Shown here: piece by piece, positions 17,357-25,324 of the stretch
How the letters are laid out: each line of letters starts with the position of its first letter
How positions within the stretch are numbered: position 1 is the stretch's first letter
NCBI RefSeq assembly: GCF_026226615.1
Contig: NZ_JAJAPB010000001.1
Location: 124,001 to 188,000 of the forward strand
Direction of reading: 5' to 3'
Origin: Geovibrio ferrireducens
Lineage (GTDB): Bacteria > Chrysiogenota > Deferribacteres > Deferribacterales > Geovibrionaceae
DNA length: 64,000 bases
Position numbers and translations under genes: made by a program
The notes under the pieces: generated by a model
Told to the model about the DNA's origin: nothing
The model's input: the letters and a program-made list of their open reading frames with translations, nothing else
Database searches by the model: none

Positions 17357-17502
17357 GCTGTTCCTCCGTAATTGTGTTGAAACGCGCCTCAAGCTTTCCT
17401 CAGAATCATGACTGCCGGCAATGCCTCTGCCGACAGCCTATATTAATAATAATTGGTCTCGGTAATAAAGGTGTCAAGGGGGATGGGCATGAAAACGCAT
17501 CT

Positions 17503-17555
17503 ATGTAAATTATACTTTACAATACACAATAAAATATGTAAGTTATATTTTACAT
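17503..17555 (+). promoter_or_regulatory. Two tandem palindromic operator-like sites
   Basis: ATGTAAATTATACTTTACA (17503-17521) and ATGTAAGTTATATTTTACAT (17536-17555) are near-identical, each roughly palindromic, with starts 33 bp apart (three helical turns). The second ends 10 nt before the ATG of the ATPase gene, so a protein bound there would block expression. Confidence 0.65.
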
Positions 17556-17565
17556 AGGTGATGTA

Positions 17566-18792
17566 ATGTTCGATTTTGATATATGGTTTGCGGAACAGGC
17601 TCTTCTGCTTAAAAAAATACCTGAGAAAAATGCCCGTTATCTTTACGGAAAAATTAACTGGAACAACCCCTGCATCGGCATACTCGGTGCGCGGGGAACG
17701 GGCAAGACAACACTTATGATGCAGTTCCTCAAATCCGCTGATAAAGGAAACGGGAATGCGCTTTATGTATCAGTTGACAACCCGCGTTTTCAGGATATGC
17801 CGCTGAATGATTTTGCTGCTGAATTTGCTAAAAGCGGAGGCGAGCTTCTTTGTCTGGACGAAGTGCATAAATATCCTGACTGGTCAAAACACATTAAAGC
17901 AATACATGACACAAGACCGGATCTTAAGGTTGTTTTTTCAGGCTCCAGCCTTCTTCAGATGAATATGCAGGATGCAGACCTAAGCCGCAGAGCAGTGTTT
18001 TACCATCTGGACGGGCTGTCTTTCAGGGAGTACCTGAACCTTGCCCACAACTGCGGCTATGCGCCCTATGATATTGAGGATATAATTACAGATCACGCAG
18101 GCATAGCGGGCGGAATATACGAAAAAACACCGAAGATACTGAAATATTTCACTGAATACCTGTCGCACGGCTGTTATCCGTTTTTTCTTTCGGACAAAGC
18201 CACATTCCATATGCGTCTCGCAAATACCATTAAAGAGGTTCTGGAAACAGATATGGGATTTGTGTGCGATATAAAATATGCCAAGATTCATCAGATTAAA
18301 AAACTGCTGTATATGCTGGCAGTAACACCTCCGTATGAAATGAAAAAAACCGGACTGGCACAAGCAACAGGCATAGACAGGGTCACAATGAACGAGTATC
18401 TGATCTATCTCCGTGAAGCAGGGTTGGTAAACCTTATCAAACCGGAAGGAAGAGGTGACGGAGCCGTGCGGAAAACAGAAAAACTGCTGATAGCCAACCC
18501 GAATATTCTCTATGCAATCAGCTCCAAACCGGACATAGGAACAGTCAGAGAGGTTTTCTTCATCAATCAGACGGGGAACTTCTACCGCATGCAGGATAAT
18601 TTTCTGCCTGTCTCAGTGGAATATGCCAAAAATGGCGACTATTCAGCGGGCGGGCGGGTATTTGAAATCGGCGGGAAAAGTAAAAACTCCCGCCAGATTA
18701 AAGACATTGATAACGCGTTCGTTGTTTCTGACGGCATTGAAATAGGCCACGGAAACAGAATCCCGCTCTGGCTGTTCGGAATGATGTATTAG
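17566..18792 (+). CDS. AAA+ ATPase with DUF4143-type C-terminus
   Basis: A 408-residue ATP-binding protein. It has Walker [12 protein letters not shown] (about residues 46-56), Walker [14 protein letters not shown], a sensor-like VVFSGSSLL, and a C-terminal nuclease-fold-like region ([38 protein letters not shown]) as in the widespread AAA_14/DUF4143 family. That family's function is unknown; members are often single mobile genes. A middle wHTH-like stretch ([20 protein letters not shown]) could bind DNA and might recognise the two palindromes upstream, which is inference. The stop overlaps the convergent yjdM stop by 4 nt. Confidence 0.85.
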   Translation: MFDFDIWFAEQALLLKKIPEKNARYLYGKINWNNPCIGILGARGTGKTTLMMQFLKSADKGNGNALYVSVDNPRFQDMPLNDFAAEFAKSGGELLCLDEVHKYPDWSKHIKAIHDTRPDLKVVFSGSSLLQMNMQDADLSRRAVFYHLDGLSFREYLNLAHNCGYAPYDIEDIITDHAGIAGGIYEKTPKILKYFTEYLSHGCYPFFLSDKATFHMRLANTIKEVLETDMGFVCDIKYAKIHQIKKLLYMLAVTPPYEMKKTGLAQATGIDRVTMNEYLIYLREAGLVNLIKPEGRGDGAVRKTEKLLIANPNILYAISSKPDIGTVREVFFINQTGNFYRMQDNFLPVSVEYAKNGDYSAGGRVFEIGGKSKNSRQIKDIDNAFVVSDGIEIGHGNRIPLWLFGMMY

Positions 18793-19130
18793 CCCTTCTT
18801 CACAAACTCCGATTTCAGCTTCATGGCGCCTATGCCGTCTATTTTGCAGTCAATGTTGTGGTCGCCGTCCACAAGGCGGATGTTCTTCACCTTCGTGCCG
18901 ACCTTCACCACCTGGGATGAGCCCTTGATTTTCAGGTCTTTTATAACAGTGATACTGTCACCTTCGTTAAGCTCGTTTCCATAGGCATCGCGCACGGCAG
19001 TTCCTGCTGGTGCGGCTTCCGCCTCTTCGGCTGCGTTCCATTCATGAGCGCATTCGGGGCAGATAAAAAGCGCTCCGTCCTCGTAAGTGTATTCTGATCC
19101 GCATTGCGGACAATTCGGCAGTTTTGACAT
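18789..19130 (-). CDS. yjdM: YjdM/PhnA-type zinc-ribbon protein
   Basis: A 113-residue protein. The N-terminal zinc ribbon has CPQCG and CPECAHEW (about residues 8-31), and a C-terminal SH3-like PhnA domain contains [20 protein letters not shown] and [20 protein letters not shown]. The family was once linked to phosphonate use but is not a phosphonoacetate hydrolase; its role is unclear. The stop codon overlaps that of the convergent ATPase gene. The spacing to the Fic gene upstream on this strand is short (24 nt), so the two may be co-transcribed. Confidence 0.9.
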   Translation of the reverse strand: MSKLPNCPQCGSEYTYEDGALFICPECAHEWNAAEEAEAAPAGTAVRDAYGNELNEGDSITVIKDLKIKGSSQVVKVGTKVKNIRLVDGDHNIDCKIDGIGAMKLKSEFVKKG

Positions 19131-19154
19131 TCTGTTTCCCTTTGAGTTTATTTA

Positions 19155-20348
19155 CTATCTTATTGGTTCTGTACCTTCATTAAGTATATTTATATAGTCC
19201 ATATAAGTATATACCCGGCGGCGTTCCTTTCCGGTTATCTCTTTGACAATGTTCATGGATTCCAGAACAGCCAGATTTCTCAGCACCGTAGGCAGTGACA
19301 TTCCGCAGGCATCCTTAAGTTTCGCTGTACTCACAATAGGATGGCTCTGCATATATTTATGTATTGTAAGCACAGAAGCGTTTGATTTTTCTGAACTTTC
19401 AATCTTTTTTCTATCCGCATCAAAGAGAGATATAATTTTTCTGGCTGTTTCCGTTGCCTGTCCTGCTGTAGCCTCAACACCCTCCAGAAAAAACTTTACC
19501 CACTCCTCCCACTCGCCCTTCTCCCTGACACTCTGCAAATGGCTGTAATACTCATCTCTCCGGTTTTTAAAATAGAGGCTGAGATAAAGCAGCGGTTCCT
19601 TCAGCAGACCGTCAACGCATAAAAGAAAAGTAATCAGTAGCCTCCCCAAACGTCCGTTGCCGTCAAGAAAAGGGTGGATTGTTTCAAACTGAACATGCGC
19701 CACAGCGGCCTTTATCAATGCCGGCATTTTAACTCTTTCGTCATGGAGGAATTTCTCAAAGTTATCCAGACATTCCATCACATATTCAGGCGGTGGAGGA
19801 ACAAACCGCGCATTTCCCGGTCTGCTTCCTCCTATCCAGTTCTGCGTTGTACGAAATTCACCCGGCTGTTTTGTTCCGCCGCGCGCATTAGTCATGAGTA
19901 TAGTGTGTATCTCTTTTATAAGCCGAAGCGAAAGCGGAAAATCCCTGAGCCGCTCCAGTCCGTGATTCATGGCAGCAACATAGCTTGAAACCTCTGCCAC
20001 ATCATCAACAGGCACACCCGGAACCTCATCGTTTTCATAAATAAGCAGATCGGAAAATGATGATTGCGTCCCCTCTATCTGAGAAGAAAGAAGAGCCTCT
20101 TTTCTTACATACATATAAAGAAAAAGCTGCGGATCAGGCAGAACGACACTGAGACCGTCAAGCCTGCCCACTGCAACTGATGCCCTGTCAAGCAGCGGGT
20201 ATATTTCAGCCATATTTATGGGGGGATCCGGCGGCAGAGGTTTGGGCAAATAAGCACTGTAATACTCGCCTCCGACAACGGAGCTTTTAATATACCGCCC
20301 TATTCTTTTACCATTATCCACAATCCACCTAACTAACGAAAAACGCAT
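19155..20348 (-). CDS. Fic family protein (class II, with C-terminal winged helix)
   Basis: A 397-residue protein. The active loop HPFLDGNGRLGRLL (near residue 224) is a full HPFxxGNGRxxR motif, so AMP transfer is expected. SSQIEG near residue 88 fits the inhibitory [S/T]xxxE[G/N] helix, placing it in class II (N-terminal auto-inhibition). A C-terminal winged helix (STAKLKDACGMSLPTVLRNL) suggests DNA binding. No ribosome-binding site precedes ATG 20348; the probable promoter -10 lies 17 nt away, so the leader is very short. Three operator-like repeats surround the promoter, and one covers the start codon. No antitoxin-like small gene is adjacent. The target protein is unknown. Confidence 0.92.
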   Translation of the reverse strand: MRFSLVRWIVDNGKRIGRYIKSSVVGGEYYSAYLPKPLPPDPPINMAEIYPLLDRASVAVGRLDGLSVVLPDPQLFLYMYVRKEALLSSQIEGTQSSFSDLLIYENDEVPGVPVDDVAEVSSYVAAMNHGLERLRDFPLSLRLIKEIHTILMTNARGGTKQPGEFRTTQNWIGGSRPGNARFVPPPPEYVMECLDNFEKFLHDERVKMPALIKAAVAHVQFETIHPFLDGNGRLGRLLITFLLCVDGLLKEPLLYLSLYFKNRRDEYYSHLQSVREKGEWEEWVKFFLEGVEATAGQATETARKIISLFDADRKKIESSEKSNASVLTIHKYMQSHPIVSTAKLKDACGMSLPTVLRNLAVLESMNIVKEITGKERRRVYTYMDYINILNEGTEPIR

Positions 20349-20428
20349 TTTAAGTTATTTAAAATATAATAACTAACACGCGTGTTACTTACAACAGAAA
20401 AACTGAAATTAACTAACGAAAATACGCA
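20331..20428 (-). promoter_or_regulatory. fic promoter with three operator-like repeats
   Basis: On the minus strand TTGTAA (20394-20389), a 17-nt spacer and TATTAT (20371-20366) form a strong promoter. The spacer holds the palindrome TAACACGCGTGTTA (20374-20387). AACTAACGAAAAACGCA (20331-20347) covers the start codon, and AACTAACGAAAATACGCA (20411-20428) lies upstream. All three share AACTAAC, and the winged helix in Fic is an obvious candidate to bind them. Confidence 0.65.
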
Positions 20429-20434
20429 AAAACG

Positions 20435-20848
20435 TTATTTAATTTCCTTTGCGATCTTCGCGGCGAACTCCTGCATAGCCTGCGGGGTGTCGTAGCTTAC
20501 GTGTCTGGCGGAAAAGCGCACCTCATCCCCCGCATATCTGGGGACAATGTGCAGGTGCGCATGAAAGACCTCCTGTCCGGCGGCGGCTCCGTTATTCTGA
20601 TAAATATTCACACCGTCACAGTTAAGCGCTTCTTTCATGCCGTTTGCTATTTTTGTGAGCACGGGATAAATCTTTGCCGCCACATCAAGAGGAGCATCGA
20701 ATACATTCACAAAATATTTCTTGGGAATAAGCAGAGTATGCCCGAAATTAACCGGGCGGATGTCCAGAATCGCCAGAAAATCATCATCCTCATAAACCTT
20801 CGCACTGGGGATTTCGCCGTTTATAATCTTAGTAAAAATTGTTTCCAT
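20435..20848 (-). CDS. HIT-family nucleotide hydrolase
   Basis: A 137-residue protein of the HinT/HIT type. These cytoplasmic enzymes hydrolyse nucleoside phosphoramidates or dinucleotides. The start METIFTKIINGEIPS, the central GHTLLIPKKYF, and the catalytic histidine triad HAHLHIVPRY are all present. ATG 20848 follows GGAGGG by 5 nt, so the five-residue N-terminal extension is unlikely. Being next to an AMP-transferring Fic gene is suggestive, since HIT proteins can cleave adenylyl conjugates, but repeats and a promoter separate the two. Confidence 0.93.
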   Translation of the reverse strand: METIFTKIINGEIPSAKVYEDDDFLAILDIRPVNFGHTLLIPKKYFVNVFDAPLDVAAKIYPVLTKIANGMKEALNCDGVNIYQNNGAAAGQEVFHAHLHIVPRYAGDEVRFSARHVSYDTPQAMQEFAAKIAKEIK

Positions 20849-20987
20849 CAAGCCCTCCGGCACTGCTCTTTACTGCTGAAATCATATTAAAGCAAACCCC
20901 GCATGCCTGCAACCCTGTAAATTCATTGAAAATACGGACGAATAATTTATAATCTAAGTATCTCTCTTTACGGAAAGGAGCCTGAGA

Positions 20988-21599
20988 ATGAACGGAAAAC
21001 CCAGAGAATGCAACACCGACCTCCTTATGGTTTATAAATATTTCTCACATAACATACGCACCTCAACCTCAACCATTGTTGCGATGATGGAGGCGGTGAA
21101 GGACGGGTTTGACGATGATACGGGCGAAATGATGGAGCTTGTGGCGCAGTCGGGCTTTCTGCTTGACCTTTTTGACCGCGGCATGAGCGCCACTTTCAGA
21201 TATATAATCGCGGACGAAATAGAAAAACGTGACGATGAAATTGAAATCGGCAAGCTCACAGAACACCTTCTGGAAAAAACATGCGTTCTCAGCGAAACAC
21301 CGGAAACAGATCTGGAGCTTGACATAGACAGTGATTTCAAGGTCAGAAATAACGCTTACCTGCTGAAAAGCATTTTTCTTATAATACTTTATGAAGCTGT
21401 CAAAACCTCATCAGGCAAACTGGAGATAAAAGGAAAACTCCCCCTTCTCTCCATAAAATGCAGTAACGGATTTACCGGCTTTCCGGAAATTATACAAATT
21501 TTCTCCGAAATGTTTAAAAAAGTCGGTATAGTATTAGAATATGACTCAAATTCCATATCCATGAGGTTTGACTATGAAAATCTTGATTGCAGACGATGA
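20988..21599 (+). CDS. Histidine-kinase-like protein with degenerate ATPase domain (possible phosphotransferase)
   Basis: A 203-residue protein. The start resembles a histidine-kinase dimerisation helix: YFSHNIRTSTSTIVAMMEAV with a candidate phospho-acceptor His21. The rest is the right size for a kinase ATPase domain, but the N-box aligns only as LIILYEAVKTS, and I see no DxGxG or GxGxG glycine boxes, so ATP binding seems lost. This is the layout of ChpT-type histidine phosphotransferases. AAGGAG lies upstream of the ATG. The last 26 nt overlap the response-regulator gene, so the receiver next door is the obvious partner. An upstream kinase would have to be elsewhere. Confidence 0.6.
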   Translation: MNGKPRECNTDLLMVYKYFSHNIRTSTSTIVAMMEAVKDGFDDDTGEMMELVAQSGFLLDLFDRGMSATFRYIIADEIEKRDDEIEIGKLTEHLLEKTCVLSETPETDLELDIDSDFKVRNNAYLLKSIFLIILYEAVKTSSGKLEIKGKLPLLSIKCSNGFTGFPEIIQIFSEMFKKVGIVLEYDSNSISMRFDYENLDCRR

Positions 21600-21936
21600 G
21601 CTGCGGCTGCGAAAGGTGGTTGCTCTTCATCTGAAAAAAGCGGGCTTTGCCGTTCTGGAGGCGGGAAACGGCAGGCAGGCTCTGGAAATGGCAAAGGAGC
21701 AGAAGCCTGACGTGATTGTTCTGGATATTATGATGCCGGAAATGAACGGACTGGAAGCCTGTGAAGCGCTCAAAGCCGACCCGGAGCTTAAGGATGTGCC
21801 TGTTATTCTCCTCACTGCCATGGCGGAAGCAGGAGACATAGAGAAAGGCGGAGCCGCAGGGGCGGAGTATTACCTTACTAAGCCTTTCAGCCCGAAAGAG
21901 CTGATAGACAAGATAAACAGCAACTTCAAAAACTGA
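21574..21936 (+). CDS. CheY-like single-domain response regulator
   Basis: A 120-residue receiver domain with the acidic pair ADDE (residues 6-9), phospho-acceptor Asp51 in VIVLDIMMPEMNG, Thr in ILLTAMA and Lys in YYLTKPFSP, so it looks fully functional. No output domain is attached. ATG 21574 follows GAGG by 7 nt; the TTG two codons earlier is less likely. The gene begins inside the preceding kinase-like gene and is followed 16 nt later by an HDOD gene, which makes it the likely phosphate carrier of this operon. Confidence 0.93.
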   Translation: MKILIADDELRLRKVVALHLKKAGFAVLEAGNGRQALEMAKEQKPDVIVLDIMMPEMNGLEACEALKADPELKDVPVILLTAMAEAGDIEKGGAAGAEYYLTKPFSPKELIDKINSNFKN

Positions 21937-21952
21937 GAAGGAGCCGCAGACC

Positions 21953-23053
21953 TTGAAAAAAATAGCTTACAGAGGCTCAAAGGACAACCTGAAGCAGTTT
22001 CTGCTCCTGCTGAAAGACGAATGCCAGTTCGTGCAGGAGGGGGATGAGGATTTGCTCATTATAGAGATAGACAGCCTTGAAACCCTATTCAAACTGCCGA
22101 AAAAGTTCAGCGTTCCGTCCTTTTTCTTCATAACTACAAAAGACAGACGGGTGGTGGAATCTATCCGTCAGTATTATATTTCAGGTATTTTCACCCCGCC
22201 GCTCAAAAAGGAGGATGTGCTGAAAAAGCTCTCCGTGTCTATGGCCTCCACCAACAAAGGCCGCAGCAGCGGCGAGCTTGACACACTCAAGGCCAAGGTT
22301 CTCGCCAAGGCGGAAAGCATACCCGCCCTGCCCGCACTGGCTAAGGAACTTCTCCGTCTTTCCAGAAGCGACAACTCGCAGATCAAGGACTTCATAGTAA
22401 AAATCAAAAAAGATCAGGGGATCTCCTCTAAAATCATAAAGCTTGTCAATTCGCCCTTTTACGGACTCAGGCAGGAAATAAGCAGCATAGACCGCGCCAC
22501 GGTTCTGCTGGGGATAAACACTGTGAAGAACCTTGCCCTCGCGGTCTCCACTGAGGGTTACTACAACAAGCATTTCAACCTCTACAAGTCCACCGGGCAG
22601 GGCATATGGGAACACTCAGTGGCTGTGGCCATGCTTTCCGAATCACTGGCGGAAATGCTGGGCGAGGATGCGGACGCGCTTTACCTCGCCGGGCTGATGC
22701 ATGACATCGGCAAGTCGATCCTTGTGGACTTCCTTGTGCAGGAAGTGGACACAACGGAAGACGAACTCGCGCAGCTCGGCATAGACCATTCCACTGTGGG
22801 CGGAACAGTCCTCAAAAAGTGGGCAGTGGCGGACAGCATAGCTACAGCCGTTATGAACCACCATGATAAAGCGGAAGACACGTACTCCAAAATAGTTTAT
22901 TACGCCAACAAAATAGAAAGACACAGAGATTTAAGGCAGGAGATAATAGGCGAAATAGCTCAGGACTTCGGCAGGAGCTATGACGATGTGCACTCCGCCG
23001 TAGCCGAAATTTTAGATACAAAAACGGATGAAATGAATGCTGATACTCAATAA
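21953..23053 (+). CDS. Pseudo-receiver plus HDOD domain signalling protein
   Basis: A 366-residue protein. Residues 1-100 look like a receiver without its phosphorylation aspartate (SVPSFFFITTKDRRVVESIR, YYISGIFTPPLKKEDVLKKL). Residues about 120-330 form an HDOD domain (PALPALAKELLRLSRSDNSQ, LVNSPFYGLRQEISSIDRAT, VLLGINTVKNLALAVS). It keeps LAGLMHDIGKSIL and MNHHDKA, so metal binding is possible. The start is TTG with AAGGAG about 9 nt upstream and no better in-frame ATG nearby. It overlaps the phosphatase gene by 17 nt. Confidence 0.85.
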   Translation: MKKIAYRGSKDNLKQFLLLLKDECQFVQEGDEDLLIIEIDSLETLFKLPKKFSVPSFFFITTKDRRVVESIRQYYISGIFTPPLKKEDVLKKLSVSMASTNKGRSSGELDTLKAKVLAKAESIPALPALAKELLRLSRSDNSQIKDFIVKIKKDQGISSKIIKLVNSPFYGLRQEISSIDRATVLLGINTVKNLALAVSTEGYYNKHFNLYKSTGQGIWEHSVAVAMLSESLAEMLGEDADALYLAGLMHDIGKSILVDFLVQEVDTTEDELAQLGIDHSTVGGTVLKKWAVADSIATAVMNHHDKAEDTYSKIVYYANKIERHRDLRQEIIGEIAQDFGRSYDDVHSAVAEILDTKTDEMNADTQ

Positions 23054-24608
23054 ACAGCTTTTTGACACTTTCTTTTCCCAGAGTACAAACGAGTTTTTCA
23101 CAAGGCTGTACAATTTTCTCGAATCTGAAGAATCCGGCGCATTCACCATATGGAAGTGCGAAGGAAACCTCTGTGAGGCTGTCTCAGGCAGACATTCACG
23201 CTCGTCTGCCACGTTTGATATTTTTGACCTCGGCTATGAAGGCGCGGCGGTTTCGGAAAACAGCAAAAGCGTGGATTTTTTCGATGAAACAATCAATCTG
23301 GACTCCTCCTTTTTCCTTGAAAGCAGAGGTAACGTGATGGCATGTATCACCTTTCATGAGGAAGCAGGGAAGGATGCCCTCACCATGCTTGAACCCTACT
23401 CCCAGTATCTGGGCAGCAGGCTGGACGAACTCAGAGCCCGCGACAGCAGCCTGAGTACCTATGTCAACTACCAGAAGAAGATAGACTTTGTGAAAAAAGG
23501 GAGCATGATCTTCAAGGCGATAGAGCTTGAAGAGGTGCTGGCGGTTTCGCTCAACTTCTTCATGGAGGTCTTCTCCGCTGAGGCAGCATGTGCAATCCAC
23601 AAGGATAACTTTAATGCAATCGGGCTGGAGGAAATATCAGTCCGTGAGCTTATCAGAATAAATGGCATACCCCTGTACGACTATGTGATGGAAAACCGCC
23701 GGACGGAATTCATCGAATACGGCATAGACGCAGGTGAATTCAATATAAAAAACCTGTTTGTGGTGTTTGAGCCAGCGCAGGATATTGTTATCCTGCTGTT
23801 CAACATCCAGTTCGATATAGTGCCGGACAAGGAATTTTCTGACATAGTATCATCAATAGTTTCCATCGCCGTGGAAAACGCCCTGAACCACGAAACCATG
23901 ACCCGCCTCAAGATGGAGGAGATGGAGATGCGCACCACGGGCGATATACTGAATAAATTTGTTCAGCGTGACGTGCGTGTTTACGGCGATGTGGAGATTC
24001 AGGGGATAAGCTACCCAGCCAGAACCGCCGGGGGCGACTTCTTCTACATCTGCGATGTCAGCGGCAGAACCTTCTTCTGTGTTGCGGATGTCTGCGGCAA
24101 GGGGTACTCGGCAGCGGTGTTCACTGTTGTCTTAAGCGTTTATGTTTCCCTCTGCTCCGCTTTTGAAGGGCATGAGAAGGTGCTTGAGAAGCTTGTGGAG
24201 TCCCTCAACAGGTTTCTCATAGGCAAAAGCTTCGGAGACCGCTTCATCACTGCCTTTTTTGCCCTGTATGATCCGGAGCGGAAAACACTGGACTATATCT
24301 CCTGCGGGCATGAACCTGCCGTCCTTTTCAAAGGGGAAAAGCAGGAACTTTCCTCAGGCTTTCTCCCGCTCGGCATAATAGAGGATGAGTACAGGCAGAC
24401 AGCCGTCAGCATTCCTTCCGGTTCCTCGCTTTTCATTTACACCGACGGGGTAATTGAGTACACCCCCCACGAAAAGCTTGTACCGGAGGTGGAAAAGCTG
24501 ATAAAAGATGATTGCAAAGACATAGTTAATAACCTATATAACGAACTTGTAACGGATAAGGACTCCCAGAAGGACGACTTCACCTGCATGTTCGTCCGTT
24601 TCAGATAA
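23037..24608 (+). CDS. SpoIIE/RsbU-type PP2C serine phosphatase with N-terminal sensory region
   Basis: A 523-residue protein. The C-terminal PP2C-SpoIIE domain (from about residue 315) shows GDVEIQGISYPARTAGGDFF, CVADVCGKGYSAAVF, FITAFFALYDPE, LDYISCGHEPAVL and IYTDGVIEY, including the metal-binding aspartates. The N-terminal 300 residues are not clearly a named domain, but part (about 155-290) may be GAF-like. Such phosphatases usually dephosphorylate an STAS anti-sigma antagonist; no STAS or anti-sigma gene lies nearby. It is the last gene of a four-gene overlapping operon with the receiver and HDOD proteins, which should control it. Confidence 0.85.
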   Translation: MLILNKQLFDTFFSQSTNEFFTRLYNFLESEESGAFTIWKCEGNLCEAVSGRHSRSSATFDIFDLGYEGAAVSENSKSVDFFDETINLDSSFFLESRGNVMACITFHEEAGKDALTMLEPYSQYLGSRLDELRARDSSLSTYVNYQKKIDFVKKGSMIFKAIELEEVLAVSLNFFMEVFSAEAACAIHKDNFNAIGLEEISVRELIRINGIPLYDYVMENRRTEFIEYGIDAGEFNIKNLFVVFEPAQDIVILLFNIQFDIVPDKEFSDIVSSIVSIAVENALNHETMTRLKMEEMEMRTTGDILNKFVQRDVRVYGDVEIQGISYPARTAGGDFFYICDVSGRTFFCVADVCGKGYSAAVFTVVLSVYVSLCSAFEGHEKVLEKLVESLNRFLIGKSFGDRFITAFFALYDPERKTLDYISCGHEPAVLFKGEKQELSSGFLPLGIIEDEYRQTAVSIPSGSSLFIYTDGVIEYTPHEKLVPEVEKLIKDDCKDIVNNLYNELVTDKDSQKDDFTCMFVRFR

Positions 24609-24612
24609 ACCG

Positions 24613-25311
24613 ATGAATAAGGACTTGATCTTGGAAAAAAAATCAAAAGACATTCAGCAGATGTTCGATGACATAGCCCCTAAATACGACTTTCTCAACC
24701 GTGCCCTGAGCTTCCGCACGGATGTCGCATGGCGCAAAAAAGCAATCAGGCTTATGAACGTTCAGGACGGGCAGACCGTGCTCGATCTCGCCTGCGGCAC
24801 TGCGGACATGATGATAGAGCTCACAAAAACAGGCAAGAACGTAACCCTCATCGGCGGTGATTTCAGCCATAACATGATGAAGATAGGCAAGCAGAAGATG
24901 CCCGGAGGCATATTCAGCGTCAGTGATGCGCACTGTCTGCCGTTTAAGGATAAATCCTTCGACCGTATAATGATAGCCTTCGGCTTCCGCAACGTAACGG
25001 ACAAGGCGCAGGGGTTAAGGGAAATGCACCGTGTGCTTAAGGACGGCGGATGCGCGTGCATACTTGAGTTCAGCCAGCCGCAGAACCCCTTCTTCGCATG
25101 GGTTTACAGGCTGTATTTCACCAAAATCCTCCCTTTCATAGGCGGCATTATCTCCGGCAACAGGAAGGCATATGAATATCTGCCTGAGTCTGTCTACAAA
25201 TTTCCGAAGAGAGATGCCTACCGCATAATGATCCTTGAAGCGGGCTTCAAAGAAGCGGAGTTCAACCCCTTCACCTTCGGGATCTGTGACGCCACAATCT
25301 GCCGCAAATAG
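24613..25311 (+). CDS. ubiE: Demethylmenaquinone/ubiquinone C-methyltransferase
   Basis: A 232-residue SAM-dependent methyltransferase for the last quinone C-methylation. The start IQQMFDDIAPKYDFLNRALSF is the UbiE/MenG hallmark; SAM motif VLDLACGTADMMIELT, then FRNVTDKAQGLREMHRVLK and GGCACILEFSQP follow. The end FNPFTFGICDATICRK matches the family (…GIxxIHxGxK-like tail). It starts 4 nt after the phosphatase stop with no clear ribosome-binding site, so it may be translated by coupling. An anaerobe would use it for menaquinone. Confidence 0.94.
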   Translation: MNKDLILEKKSKDIQQMFDDIAPKYDFLNRALSFRTDVAWRKKAIRLMNVQDGQTVLDLACGTADMMIELTKTGKNVTLIGGDFSHNMMKIGKQKMPGGIFSVSDAHCLPFKDKSFDRIMIAFGFRNVTDKAQGLREMHRVLKDGGCACILEFSQPQNPFFAWVYRLYFTKILPFIGGIISGNRKAYEYLPESVYKFPKRDAYRIMILEAGFKEAEFNPFTFGICDATICRK

Positions 25312-25324
25312 CAAGGCTCACAGT

